NCBI RefSeq assembly: GCF_001419745.1
Contig: NZ_LIRJ01000116.1
Span: forward strand, 1 to 37,095
DNA from: Streptomyces silaceus
GTDB lineage: Bacteria > Actinomycetota > Actinomycetes > Streptomycetales > Streptomycetaceae
Length of the DNA: 37,095 nt
Reading direction: 5' to 3'
In this document: one piece after another, positions 1-8,052 of the stretch
Layout of the letters: each line of letters starts with the position of its first letter
Position numbering within the stretch: position 1 is the first letter of the stretch
Position numbers and translations under genes: made by a program
Notes under the pieces: generated by a model
Told to the model about the DNA's origin: nothing
Databases searched by the model: none
Seen by the model: the letters and a program-made list of their open reading frames with translations, nothing else

Positions 1-75
1 CCCTAGCCCCGCAGCCCCAGAGCCCCGCAGAAGGGCAGAGAAACTCCCCCTGCGGCATCAGGAGGCCCCTCACCC

Positions 76-1404
76 ATGTCGTCATCCTCGCGCCTCGGTC
101 TCCTCAAGGAACGGGACTTCGGGCTGCTCTTCGCCGCCACCGCGCTCGGCCAGCTGGGCGACCGCATCATCTTTCTGGCACTACCCCTGGTCGCCATCGC
201 CGCTCTGCATGTCGACGAGTTCCAGGTCGGGCTCCTGGCCGCGATGACCACCGGCGGCTCGCTCCTGGTCGGGCTGCCGGCGGGCGCCTGGGTGGATCGC
301 ATGCGGAAGCGGCCGGTCATGGTCTTCGCGGATCTTGCCCGTGCTCTGCTCCTGTTGGCGATACCGCTGGCCTGGTGGGCGGACCGTCTCACCATCTGGT
401 GGCTCTACGTGGCGGCCTTGGTCCACGGCGTACTGACCGTCTTCTTCGACGTCGCCTACGCCAGCTACCTGCCGCACCTGGTGGGACGCGGCTATCTCGT
501 GGAGGGGAACGCGAAACTCTCGGCGATACGTTCGGTCACCAGCATCGGCGGGCCGGCTGCCGCCGGTCCGTTGGTCGGGCTGGTCGGAGCCCCCGCGACA
601 CTCCTCGCGAGTTCGTGCGGCATGGCCCTGTCGGGGCTGCTCGCCCTCTCGATCCGCAGGCACGAGCCGAAGCCGAAGCGGGAGCCGAGAGAGCGTCCTC
701 AGCTGGGGCAAGAGATCAAGGAAGGACTCCTGTTCGTCCTCCGGCATCCCGTCCTGCGAGGAATCATGCTGGCAGACGCGATCTTCGGCCTGTCCCTGGC
801 GACGTACCAAGCCATGCTGCTGGTCTTCCTGGAACGGGAGGCAGGTCTCCAGCCCTTCGGCATCGGACTCCTTCTCTCAGGGATGGGCTGCGGCGCCTTG
901 CTCGGCGCGCTGCTGACGACCACGGTTTCGCGGCGGATCGGACAGGGCCGGGTCATCTGGATCGCGTCCCTCGCCACCTGCCCGCTCACTGCCCTGATGC
1001 CCTTGGCAACGCCGGGATGGAGCGTGTACGTGGCCGCCATCGGGCTGTCGGCGCTGTCCTTGGGAGGAGTCATCCGGGTGGTGGCTCAGTCGAGCTTCCA
1101 GCAGGCGCTCACGCCGGATCGGCTCCTGGGCCGGATGAGCGCCACCGCGCGGTTCGTCTCCTGGGCTGGGATCCCGCTCGGAGGACTCCTGGGCGGGGCC
1201 TTGGGGTCCACGCTCGGAGCGACCGCCACTCTGTGGATCGGCGCGGCGGGGATGACGTCGAGCGTCATCCCCAATCTCTTCTCGCCGCTGCGGACTTCGA
1301 CGAGCGGCCTCGGTCTCGGCCTCGGCCTCGGCGGAAGCGCGTCGGGCCGTGGCGGAGAGCCCTCGAATCACCACCCCGACGGGGTCGACTCGATACAGCC
1401 GTAG
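76..1404 (+). CDS. MFS transporter, DHA3-like exporter
   Basis: 442 residues, hydrophobic throughout, with about 12 predicted membrane segments. The loop after TM2 (about residues 61-80) reads GLPAGAWVDRMRKRPVM, the MFS motif A form (G-x-x-x-D-R-x-x-R-R/K). The overall sequence resembles the DHA3 drug/siderophore exporters (EntS, macrolide-efflux type), which expel small molecules by proton antiport across the cytoplasmic membrane. The substrate cannot be told from sequence. The start is supported by AGGAGG at about 59-64, somewhat far from the ATG. The C-terminal tail after the last helix is low in complexity (a run of GL dipeptides then a polar stretch). The gene is convergent with the next gene; no regulator is adjacent inside the window. 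Confidence 0.88.
   Translation: MSSSSRLGLLKERDFGLLFAATALGQLGDRIIFLALPLVAIAALHVDEFQVGLLAAMTTGGSLLVGLPAGAWVDRMRKRPVMVFADLARALLLLAIPLAWWADRLTIWWLYVAALVHGVLTVFFDVAYASYLPHLVGRGYLVEGNAKLSAIRSVTSIGGPAAAGPLVGLVGAPATLLASSCGMALSGLLALSIRRHEPKPKREPRERPQLGQEIKEGLLFVLRHPVLRGIMLADAIFGLSLATYQAMLLVFLEREAGLQPFGIGLLLSGMGCGALLGALLTTTVSRRIGQGRVIWIASLATCPLTALMPLATPGWSVYVAAIGLSALSLGGVIRVVAQSSFQQALTPDRLLGRMSATARFVSWAGIPLGGLLGGALGSTLGATATLWIGAAGMTSSVIPNLFSPLRTSTSGLGLGLGLGGSASGRGGEPSNHHPDGVDSIQP
1305..1328 (+). repeat. hexanucleotide repeat (CGGCCT/CGGTCT) x4
   Basis: Four in-frame hexamers near the 3' end of the MFS gene encode alternating Gly-Leu. Copy number could vary by slippage without shifting the frame, and the encoded stretch lies in the cytoplasmic C-terminal tail. 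Confidence 0.7.
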
Positions 1405-1450
1405 CTCTACGTCCGCAGCCCTACGGTCCTTTGCTCTCAGCCCTCAGCTC

Positions 1451-2563
1451 TCACCCCTCGCGCAGGACCCGGAAGACATCTGGTTCAGCCGGATCCCGAT
1501 CGACGATCTGGATGGGTGGAGAAGCCCACTGCCAGACGCCGATGCCCGGTATGCGGGAGAACTGGATCTGCCCACGGGTGCCTTCGACGGACACCTGCGG
1601 CCAGGCCCCGGCGATGCCCGCCCACGTCGTTCCGTGGGATCGCAGGACGTCGGCGAGGACGGTGATCGTGTCGTAGCCCTCGAAGGCGACGAACGAGGGT
1701 GTCTGGGAGAGCCGTTCCTGGAGGGCGTTCTCGACACGTGTGCCGAGAACGGTGAGGTGCCGGGGCAGGTAACGCAGGAACGGGACGCCCGCGCCGTCAG
1801 CGCCCAGCAGCGTCGCCCACTCGGCGAACTCCGGCTGCCCTGCCGGAGCACCCATCAGAATCTCGGCGAGGCGCGGATCACGGCGGACGGACCGGACGAG
1901 CGGCACCGCAGGCTCCGGGTGGCCGACCAGAAGAAGCAGGGCGGTCGTACGCGCTTCGGCAAGGGCTGCGCACGCGGCCTCGGGAGTGAGCGCGCTCATG
2001 TCGAGTTCGGTGACCGTGACGCCGTGCGGGGTGAGGTGGTCCCGCAGGATGCGGGTTCCCGATGCCCAGTAGACGCTCGGCTGGGCCGCTACGGCGATGC
2101 GGGTGTGGCCTGCTTCGAGAAGGAAGTCCGCGTAGAGCCGCCAGCCGCGCGACTGCGGCGGGGCCAGGCGCGCGACCCAGTCGGTCGACTGCTCGGTGAG
2201 CGCGTCGAGTACCGCCGACGAGCAAAGGAACGGCAGGTTCAGGGCATCGGCCCGAGCGGCAGCGGCGCGGGCGACGACGCTGTGGTACTCCCCCGCAAGG
2301 GCGGCCACGCCCAGGCCGGCGAATTCGTCGACGGCCGCGACGGCCTTCTCCGGGTCGGCTGCGGTGTCCCGGATCACCAGTTCAAGGGGCCTGCCATTGA
2401 TCCCGCCGGTGTCATTGACGTCGTGAACGGCCAGTTCGAGTCCGGCGAGGAGGTGCCGGCCCGCCTCGGTCCAGCCGGGTCGGGTCAGCGGCAGGAGAGC
2501 ACCGATGCGGACGGACGCCCCGTCAGCCGACCGTGCTCCAGGGGACGGTGGTGTCGTCTTCAT
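1451..2563 (-). CDS. Periplasmic-binding-protein-like (Peripla_BP_6 type) protein without signal peptide
   Basis: 370 residues. The sequence from about residue 18 (VRIGALLPLTRPG, then GLELAVHDVNDTGGINGRPL) is the N-terminal lobe of the type I periplasmic-binding fold used by branched-chain amino acid/amide receptors (LivK/AmiC-like). The later FVAFEGYDTITVLADVLR fits the usual C-lobe helix. The start is chosen at the ATG with AGGGGAG about 8 bases upstream; the open frame further upstream has no coding character. There is no signal peptide or lipobox and no permease or ATPase gene nearby, so it may be a cytoplasmic sensor or an orphan receptor rather than a transporter part. The ligand is unknown. 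Confidence 0.78.
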   Translation of the reverse strand: MKTTPPSPGARSADGASVRIGALLPLTRPGWTEAGRHLLAGLELAVHDVNDTGGINGRPLELVIRDTAADPEKAVAAVDEFAGLGVAALAGEYHSVVARAAAARADALNLPFLCSSAVLDALTEQSTDWVARLAPPQSRGWRLYADFLLEAGHTRIAVAAQPSVYWASGTRILRDHLTPHGVTVTELDMSALTPEAACAALAEARTTALLLLVGHPEPAVPLVRSVRRDPRLAEILMGAPAGQPEFAEWATLLGADGAGVPFLRYLPRHLTVLGTRVENALQERLSQTPSFVAFEGYDTITVLADVLRSHGTTWAGIAGAWPQVSVEGTRGQIQFSRIPGIGVWQWASPPIQIVDRDPAEPDVFRVLREG

Positions 2564-2696
2564 GCGGTGGCGTCTCCCCTGTGACGAGTCGGCTGCGGTG
2601 TGCCCGAGGCCCTCGGCGGCAGGGTCCGATGCTCGTACCCGTTCATCTCGTCCCGCCGCGGCGGACACCCCTGAGTGATCACGCCGGACATTGCAT

Positions 2697-2716
2697 CCAT
2701 CGCTGTCAGCGGATGG
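2697..2716 (-). terminator. possible terminator hairpin
   Basis: CCATC-GCTG pairs with CAGC-G-GATGG around a single T, with one bulged G. It lies about 70 bases past the stop of the HIT gene, in a 220-base gap that otherwise shows no gene. No U-run is present. Confidence 0.3.
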
Positions 2717-2783
2717 CAACCGATTATCTGACGCCATGTTGCCTGTCTCGCGGGTGCCTGCCGTCCGCTGCGCGCGGCGGGGA

Positions 2784-3278
2784 CTACGGGCGCGGGATCG
2801 GGTCTGTCGCGCGCAGCCGATCCAGTTCGCTTCCGATCTCCTCCCGGACTGCGTCGTGCTGCGGTCCCAGCCTGAACCGCTCGTCGCTCCACCGCTCCCC
2901 CGGGTACAGCCACACGGGCTTGCCGACCAACGCGGCCGGCTCCCACTCGAACCGCGGCCAGACGTGCGCATGCAAGAACGGGTCCGTGTTCCCCAGAATC
3001 TCCAGGTTGACCCGCCGGAAGTCCGGATCCAGGCGGCGGCAGGCCCGCTCGACCGCCTCCCCGAGGAGATCCATGTCGGTCAGGAACGCCAGCCGCTTCG
3101 CCTTCAGCAGATCGGACAACCGCTGCACACCCGAGTCGTCCGCAAGGAGAACCGAATACCCCGGCAAGAACTGCACATCGCCGATCACCGCGAACCCCGA
3201 CGCGAGACGCCGCATCACGGTCGGATTCCCACCGCGCAGCGCGGCTCCGATGCGGTCCGTCCTCCAGTCGTCCGTCAT
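2784..3278 (-). CDS. HIT-family protein
   Basis: 164 residues. HIT proteins are small cytoplasmic nucleotidyl hydrolases/transferases with a H-phi-H-phi-H-phi-phi motif. Here residues 101-110 read FLHAHVWPRF: the first two histidines (H103, H105, the second being the catalytic position) are kept, while the third histidine position is W107. The upstream GYSVLLADDSGVQRLSDL and the asparagine stretch EILGNTDPFLHAH support the fold. Substrate is unknown; diadenosine polyphosphates or nucleoside phosphoramidates are typical. The ATG start is the only good one. The gene stands alone, downstream of a terminator hairpin at 3324-3345. Confidence 0.82.
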   Translation of the reverse strand: MTDDWRTDRIGAALRGGNPTVMRRLASGFAVIGDVQFLPGYSVLLADDSGVQRLSDLLKAKRLAFLTDMDLLGEAVERACRRLDPDFRRVNLEILGNTDPFLHAHVWPRFEWEPAALVGKPVWLYPGERWSDERFRLGPQHDAVREEIGSELDRLRATDPIPRP

Positions 3279-3323
3279 GGCCCCAACCTAACGCTGAGGC
3301 CAGAACGCGTCGCCGTGATCAGT

Positions 3324-3345
3324 GTGAGCCCCCGCGCGGGCTCAC
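3324..3345 (-). terminator. hairpin overlapping stop codon of secreted-protein gene
   Basis: GTGAGCCC (3324-3331) pairs perfectly with GGGCTCAC (3338-3345) around a 6-base loop. The stem includes the TGA stop of the 159-residue secreted protein on the minus strand, so the transcript would end right after translation. No U-run, as is usual in Streptomyces. Confidence 0.55.
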
Positions 3346-3821
3346 TGCTCCACCCCCACATAGGTGAGGTTGCAGCTGCCGATTTCGCCCGTGGCTCCGA
3401 TGTACGGGTAGGCGAACCCCAGCGTCTTGGTGCCCGCGGACGTGTAGTTGAGCTCGATGGTCTGGGTGGAGTGGGCGGGCATGTCCGCGACGCGCCATGT
3501 CGGGGTCTGGCCGTTGTCCTCGATGGAGAATTCGCCGCGGGTGAACCCGTGGAGGAAGTCCGTGTTGTTGATGAACGTGACCCGGTCGACGTGGGCCTGC
3601 GGTCCGTCCCAGTTCCCCTCGAAGGTCGCCTGGAGCGCGTCGTTGGGGATGTCGATGGCCAGCTCTTCGTTGTCGCAGCTGTCACCCCAGTGGACGTTCA
3701 CCATCCGCTGGTTGAACGCCTTCGCGATGAAGGCGCCTTCGGCGTGTGCGGTACCGCTGGTGAGCACCAGCAGGGCCGCGGCCGCCAGGGCGCTCAGGGG
3801 GAGCCTCTTCTTGCCGATCAT
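3342..3821 (-). CDS. secreted protein of unknown function (159 aa)
   Basis: Begins with a clear Sec signal peptide: MIGKKR, a hydrophobic core LPLSALAAAALLVLTSG, and an AHA cleavage site before E28. The mature part is about 132 residues, rich in beta-forming residues, with two cysteines (C49, C150) that could form one disulfide bridging the two ends. I recognise no named domain; the pattern suggests a small beta-sandwich. The ATG is preceded by AAAGAGAG at a suitable distance. It lies 47 bases downstream of another small secreted protein on the same strand, so the two are probably co-transcribed and act outside the cell. Confidence 0.8.
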   Translation of the reverse strand: MIGKKRLPLSALAAAALLVLTSGTAHAEGAFIAKAFNQRMVNVHWGDSCDNEELAIDIPNDALQATFEGNWDGPQAHVDRVTFINNTDFLHGFTRGEFSIEDNGQTPTWRVADMPAHSTQTIELNYTSAGTKTLGFAYPYIGATGEIGSCNLTYVGVEQ

Positions 3822-3868
3822 GCAGGTCTCTCTTTCTGGGATCGGTCGAACTGCGCGGAGAACACCTG

Positions 3869-4192
3869 CTAGACGGAGAACACCTGGTAGATGCGCTCGT
3901 GGAAGAAGCCGGGGGACCATGCGGTCGAGTACTCGCCATAGGGGACGACGTTGGTCCCCTGCTGCGTGCAGCTCCCCGGACCGCAGACGGTCACGCTCGC
4001 GTAGTAGCCGCTTCCCGGCCCCCGGTAGCAGCGGATCGTGAACCGGTGCCCGTCCTCCGTCACCGACGGCCGGTTGCACTGGATGGAGTCCTCTTTGGGA
4101 GGGGCGGCACTCGCTCCCTCCGAAGTCCCGAGTGCGGCGCAAACGGCCAGTGCCGCCGCCCCTGCCGCCCGCTGTGCCCTGATGAACGCCAC
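3869..4192 (-). CDS. small secreted four-cysteine protein (107 aa)
   Basis: GTG start with GGGAGG about 8 bases upstream. Residues 1-29 are a signal peptide with a hydrophobic core and a likely ASA cleavage site before APPKED. The mature protein of about 78 residues carries four cysteines (C39, C55, C70, C75), consistent with two disulfides, and is rich in aromatic and glycine residues. No family is recognised. It is the first gene of a probable two-gene unit with the 159-residue secreted protein; an AT-rich stretch with nested inverted repeats lies upstream at 4265-4299. It could be an extracellular effector, an inhibitor or a surface protein, but nothing in the sequence decides. Confidence 0.75.
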   Translation of the reverse strand: MAFIRAQRAAGAAALAVCAALGTSEGASAAPPKEDSIQCNRPSVTEDGHRFTIRCYRGPGSGYYASVTVCGPGSCTQQGTNVVPYGEYSTAWSPGFFHERIYQVFSV

Positions 4193-4264
4193 CTGTGGGG
4201 CCTCCCTTCGTCCGGGCGATACCTGGCCCGAACCTCTGCACCAACACTTTCCGTACCAGTTTAG

Positions 4265-4299
4265 TTACTCTCCGTATTCAAAAGCGGGAGTAAAGAGTA
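4265..4299 (-). promoter_or_regulatory. AT-rich nested inverted repeats upstream of secreted-protein pair
   Basis: TTACTC-t-CCG (4265-4274) pairs with CGGGAGTAA (4285-4293), and TACTCT (4266-4271) also pairs with AGAGTA (4294-4299). This is the most AT-rich piece of the local sequence and lies about 75 bases upstream of the GTG start, so it is a plausible promoter or operator. No sigma consensus could be fixed. Confidence 0.35.
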
Positions 4300-4416
4300 C
4301 GCGTCAGGGGCGTGAAGGGGCGTGGGGGCTCGAAACGGGGGCGCGCCTCCTGCGGCTCAGAGACTGTCATCCTGTGGTGCACCTGTGATGGGGCGTTGTC
4401 GGGTCGCGCAGGGAAC

Positions 4417-5553
4417 TCAACCGGTCGGCATGTCGACCGGAGTCGTTCCGAAACGCAGGACGCGCGGGGCGAACGTGCCTTCAGGGCCGCCCGCTCGGCC
4501 GACCGACCACACCGTCGACGTACCCGGCACCGACGCCAGTCGCAGTGTTCTGGAGTCGCCCTCTCCTGCCACCGCCGGTTCGCTGTGCTCGGCGAACGAC
4601 CGGCCGTTCCAGGCGAGGAAGTCCGGGCCCGGGACCAGGGGTGGGTTGCTGCCCGGCGGGGCCCACTTCAGTGAGCCGGTCACCGAGGCCCAGGCCAACT
4701 CGCCGGACGCGCTGGGTGCCAGTGAGCTGATCGAGCCGAAGTCCGCGGGGACGGTCACCTTGTTCCACGACTGGCCGTCGAAGCGGACCAGCAGGGGTGG
4801 GATCGGTCGGCCCGGCGGGCCGCCGATGAAACCGGCCGAGCCGCCCGCCCACACCTCCGTCGGCGAGACCGCCAGCACGCTGCTCACAGCCGACCGCGGG
4901 AAGCCGTCCACGCTGGTCTGCTGCCACTCCTTGCCGTTCCAGTGGGACACGGCAGCAGTGGAGTTGACGGTGCCCGCGGCCCAGACGTCGTTCGCCGACA
5001 GGATGTGCAGGCCGTACACGGCTCCCGGCGGCACCGGCATGTCCCGCCAGCCGTGCCCGTCCCAGCGCAGAAGTGCCTGCCCGGTGTCCCGCGAACCGAT
5101 CAGCCAAGTCTCGTCGGCGCCCGTGACGACTCTGTCCAGGACGACGTCGCGCGGCGGCCGGCTCTCGCGCCAGGCCGTGCCGTCGTAGCGGAGCAGGCGG
5201 GAGCCCTGCGCCGCGTCGCGGCCGACCGCCCAGACCGCGTTCGGTGAGGTCGCGGCGATGGACAGCAGCTCACCCTGCCACCGGATGCCGGTCAGGTCGT
5301 GGCGCTTCCATGCGGTTCCGTTCCAGCGCAGCACCAGGGGGAAGCCCGGCGCCTGGCGGCCGACGGCGTCGGTGCCCACCGCCCATGCCCGGTCCGGCCC
5401 GAACGCCACGGCCTCGTTCAGTCCGGCCTGCGGGCGTACCTGTGCCGGGACCGGGACATGCCGCCAGGACTCGGGTTCCGCCGCGGTCGAGACCACGACG
5501 GTCATGAGGGTCAGGGCGACGGCCAGGGCCGCGACGAGCAGTCTGCGTGCCAT
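4417..5553 (-). CDS. secreted WNG-repeat beta-propeller protein A
   Basis: 378 residues. Signal peptide at 1-25 (MARRLLVAALAVALTLMTV, cleaved near STAAEP). The mature part is made of about six blades marked by a W/Y/F-D/N-G-x-x-W signature (RWNGTAW, RYDGTAW, RWDGHGW, HWNGKEW, RFDGQSW, AWNGRSF), each preceded by a VWAVG/VWAAG-type strand. This is typical of actinomycete extracellular propellers related to galactose-oxidase/kelch or photosystem-stability-factor-like repeats. No catalytic residues are evident, so a binding or scaffold role is likelier. Start: ATG with GGGAGG 7 bases upstream, only 2 bases after the stop of the upstream paralogue, so the two are translationally coupled. Confidence 0.8.
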   Translation of the reverse strand: MARRLLVAALAVALTLMTVVVSTAAEPESWRHVPVPAQVRPQAGLNEAVAFGPDRAWAVGTDAVGRQAPGFPLVLRWNGTAWKRHDLTGIRWQGELLSIAATSPNAVWAVGRDAAQGSRLLRYDGTAWRESRPPRDVVLDRVVTGADETWLIGSRDTGQALLRWDGHGWRDMPVPPGAVYGLHILSANDVWAAGTVNSTAAVSHWNGKEWQQTSVDGFPRSAVSSVLAVSPTEVWAGGSAGFIGGPPGRPIPPLLVRFDGQSWNKVTVPADFGSISSLAPSASGELAWASVTGSLKWAPPGSNPPLVPGPDFLAWNGRSFAEHSEPAVAGEGDSRTLRLASVPGTSTVWSVGRAGGPEGTFAPRVLRFGTTPVDMPTG

Positions 5554-5555
5554 GG

Positions 5556-6626
5556 TCAGCCTCCCAGCCGCTCGCTCATCAGGTTCGGTTTCGAGCCGTA
5601 GATCTCGACGGTCCCGAAGGACAGGAGCGAGGTTCCGGCTCTTGCCAGTGCGCGCGGTTTGACGTCGATCGCGTTCGTGCGTTCCGGCCCGTAGGAGAAG
5701 GTGGCGCGCGAGCCGTCCACCCGGGCGTACTTCGCCTGGAACGCGCGGTCGCTGACCATCGGCAGCCACAGCGCGCCGTCCGGGCCGCGCACCATGCTCG
5801 CGGTGTAGGTGTCGCCCAGGGGTGGGTGAGTGGTGCGCCAGGTGTGCCCGTTGAAGGTCATCAGATAGGTGCGGGCGACACCGTCGGTGTACTGGCTGCC
5901 CCCGATCGTGGCCCGGCCGGAGGGTTCGAGCAGGGTCGTGTGTACGTTGCTGTTCGGCGGCAGCGGCACTTTCGCGTCCCGCCACGCCGTGCCGTCCCAG
6001 CGCAGGACGGCGGTCCCTCCGGTGCTCCTGTCCGCCCAGGCCCAGGCGTCGGTGGCCGTACGCGCGGTGATCCCCATCAGGAACAGCACACCGTCCGGGG
6101 TCGACTGGGTGGTCCAGCCGGAACCGTCGTAGTGCAGCACCTTGAGTCCGGTGTCGTCCTCACCGACCACCCACGCGGCGCCCGGTACGGCGGCGAAGTC
6201 CTGGTAGACCCACAGGGTTTGGGGCAGCGGGACGGCGCTCCACCCGGTCGGCGAACGGCGCAGGATCTCGCCCTTCCCCTCGCGGTTGTGGAAGATCCAC
6301 ATCTCGTCGCCGACGAACTGGATCTTGCCGAGCCATCCGGTTTCGCCGGCGCCGGGGAACGTCGTGTCCCGGCTCCACGCCGTCCCGTTCCATCGGTACA
6401 GCATCGGCCGCAGTCCGTCATCGGCCTGCTCGTATCCGGTCGCCCAGGCCTCGCGCGGGCCGCGGGCGGCCAGGTCGCCGACGGTCACCGGCGGGGCGGC
6501 CGCCGGCACCGGCAGGGCCGACCAGCTCGGCTTCACGGGCGCAGTGGGTGCTGCGGCCGCGCCCGGCGACAGCACCGCGGCGCACGCCATCACAAGACAG
6601 ACGACGACCGCACGGAGACCGTTCAC
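5556..6626 (-). CDS. secreted WNG-repeat beta-propeller protein B
   Basis: 356 residues from a GTG start with a GGGGGG ribosome site about 6 bases upstream; the reading frame extends 25 codons further up to an ATG, but without signal-peptide logic. Signal peptide: LRAVVVCLVMACAAVLS, then GAAAA and cleavage. Blade signatures YRWNGTAW, HYDGSGW, RWDGTAW and FNGHTW recur with AWATG, MWIFH, AWVVG and AWAWA strands, the same plan as its downstream neighbour, implying a tandem duplication followed by divergence. It is first in a two-gene operon; the partner starts 2 bases after its stop. Both products should be exported and may act together on the cell surface. Function unknown. Confidence 0.78.
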   Translation of the reverse strand: MNGLRAVVVCLVMACAAVLSPGAAAAPTAPVKPSWSALPVPAAAPPVTVGDLAARGPREAWATGYEQADDGLRPMLYRWNGTAWSRDTTFPGAGETGWLGKIQFVGDEMWIFHNREGKGEILRRSPTGWSAVPLPQTLWVYQDFAAVPGAAWVVGEDDTGLKVLHYDGSGWTTQSTPDGVLFLMGITARTATDAWAWADRSTGGTAVLRWDGTAWRDAKVPLPPNSNVHTTLLEPSGRATIGGSQYTDGVARTYLMTFNGHTWRTTHPPLGDTYTASMVRGPDGALWLPMVSDRAFQAKYARVDGSRATFSYGPERTNAIDVKPRALARAGTSLLSFGTVEIYGSKPNLMSERLGG

Positions 6627-6700
6627 GAGACCCCCCAGGACGTGAAGGCCGCTCAGCTTATTGGCGTTTCGTCCCGTCGTGAACAGAGAGCACACGACCA

Positions 6701-6710
6701 ATACCGGTAT
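6701..6710. promoter_or_regulatory. 10-bp perfect palindrome in divergent intergenic region
   Basis: ATACCGGTAT sits between the propeller operon (minus) and the acetyltransferase (plus), about 75 bases from the first and 118 from the second start. It could be an operator for either. The regulator is unknown and short palindromes also occur by chance. Confidence 0.25.
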
Positions 6711-6827
6711 CCAGTCCTCACATTGACGTGCGCGTGGAACCCGTCGCTCGTGAGCGAGACGACCTCCGGCCCGCCGCCGTGCAGCATTTTCTGATCATGT
6801 TCACGATGGTCCGGTAGGTTGCTCGGC

Positions 6828-7376
6828 ATGGCTGAACTGGGAACCGTCGCCTGGCCACCCGCGCCGATCCAGACCGAGCGGCTCGTGCTCCGCGAGTCCG
6901 AGAGCCGGGACCGTGCGGCGTTCATCGAGCTGTTCAGCTCACCGGAGGTGAACACCTACCTGGGCGGCCCTCGGCCACGGGACGAGTGCGAGCGCGCGCT
7001 GCCCGAGACGCCCGAGAGGCGCCCCGGGCTCTTCGTGATCGAGCTCGACGGAGCCATGATCGGGACCATCGAGCTCAACCGGCGCGACGCGGAGCACCGG
7101 AGTCACGTACGTCCGGACGCCGGGGAGGCCGAACTCGGCTATCTGCTCCTGCCCAAGGCGTGGGGACACGGGTACGCCGCCGAGGCCTGCGCCGCGGTAC
7201 TCGACTGGTTCGCCGACGCGCGGCCCGGAGAGCCGGTGGTTCTCTGCACCCAGACCGCCAACGACCGTTCGATGCGCCTCGCGGCGAAGCTGGGTTTCAC
7301 CAAGGTGCAGCTGTTCGAGGCGTGGGGCGCCGAGCAGTGGATGGGCGTGTGGTCCCCGGCCGCTCCGCCCGGTTGA
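6828..7376 (+). CDS. GNAT N-acetyltransferase (RimJ/RimL-like)
   Basis: 182 residues from the ATG at 6828 (an in-frame TTG lies 9 bases upstream). The N-terminal IQTERLVLRESESRDRAAF is the usual start of the Acetyltransf_3 group. ELGYLLLPKAWGHGYAAEA, about residues 99-117, carries the acetyl-CoA pyrophosphate-binding pattern (Q/R-x-x-G-x-G/A, here WGHGYA). TANDRSMRLAAKLGFTKV matches motif B, where N-x-x-S-x-x-x-x-x-K-x-G-F is conserved. It transfers acetyl groups from acetyl-CoA to an amine of a protein or small molecule; the acceptor is unknown. The ribosome site is weak (GGTAGG). Convergent with the SGNH hydrolase, stops 13 bases apart. Confidence 0.88.
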   Translation: MAELGTVAWPPAPIQTERLVLRESESRDRAAFIELFSSPEVNTYLGGPRPRDECERALPETPERRPGLFVIELDGAMIGTIELNRRDAEHRSHVRPDAGEAELGYLLLPKAWGHGYAAEACAAVLDWFADARPGEPVVLCTQTANDRSMRLAAKLGFTKVQLFEAWGAEQWMGVWSPAAPPG

Positions 7377-7389
7377 GCAAAGGGCACCG

Positions 7390-8052
7390 TCACTCGACCA
7401 AGCGCAGCCACGCCGCCGCGAGTGCGGCGTGGCCCGCCGGGATCGGGTGCACACCGTCCGCTGACCAGTACTCCGGCCCGGTCTGCGCGGAGAGTTCGGC
7501 GAACATGTCGTCCGCGGGGAGCAGAAGGGCCCCGTACTTCCGGGCGAGATCCCGCACGGCCTGGATCTTCGGGTCGAGGTCGGCCCGCCACTCCTTCCGC
7601 ACCTCGGCGTCGATGTGCGCGTCACCGGCCTCGACGGTCGCGGTGATCGGCAGGAGGAACGGCTCGATGAGGATCAGTTCCGTGCCCGCCTCGGCCAGCG
7701 GTGCGAGGAGGCGGTCGTAGCCTGCCGCGAAGTCCTCCGTGGGGATCACGTAGCCGTCCTGGGACAACGTGTGCCACCCCATGTCGTTGACGCCGACCAG
7801 GATCGACACCACGTCCGGACGCGCGTCGAGCACGTCCGGCTGCCAACGGGCCTCCAAGTCCCTCACCTTGTGTCCACCGATCCCGGTGTTCAGCCAGGTT
7901 ACGGGCCGGTCCGGGTGCCGGAAGGCCCACTCGCCCGCGACGCGCAGCGGGTAGCCGAAGCCAAGGCCGTCCTCGCTCTCCAGACGCCGGCTGTCAGTGA
8001 TCGAATCGCCGGTGAACATCACGGTGGTTCCCGGGCGGAGGGTGATCGTCAT
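7390..8052 (-). CDS. SGNH/GDSL-family esterase/lipase
   Basis: 220 residues without a signal peptide, so cytoplasmic. Block I FTGDSITDS supplies the nucleophilic serine, block II has glycine in NTGIGGHK, block III is GVNDMGW (oxyanion-hole asparagine), and block V is DGVHP (catalytic Asp and His, spaced D-x-x-H). This is the complete SGNH set, matching single-domain GDSL hydrolases that cleave carboxylic esters. The start at 8052 is chosen because AAGGAAG lies about 8 bases upstream; a GTG six codons earlier overlaps that site. The gene lies downstream of the FAD monooxygenase on the same strand with a 129-base gap. Substrate is not predictable. Confidence 0.9.
   Translation of the reverse strand: MTITLRPGTTVMFTGDSITDSRRLESEDGLGFGYPLRVAGEWAFRHPDRPVTWLNTGIGGHKVRDLEARWQPDVLDARPDVVSILVGVNDMGWHTLSQDGYVIPTEDFAAGYDRLLAPLAEAGTELILIEPFLLPITATVEAGDAHIDAEVRKEWRADLDPKIQAVRDLARKYGALLLPADDMFAELSAQTGPEYWSADGVHPIPAGHAALAAAWLRLVE

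Noticed and set aside
6744..6757. TCGCTC-GT-GAGCGA inverted repeat upstream of the acetyltransferase
   Set aside because: Short arms in very GC-rich DNA; chance occurrence is likely and it has no second copy nearby.
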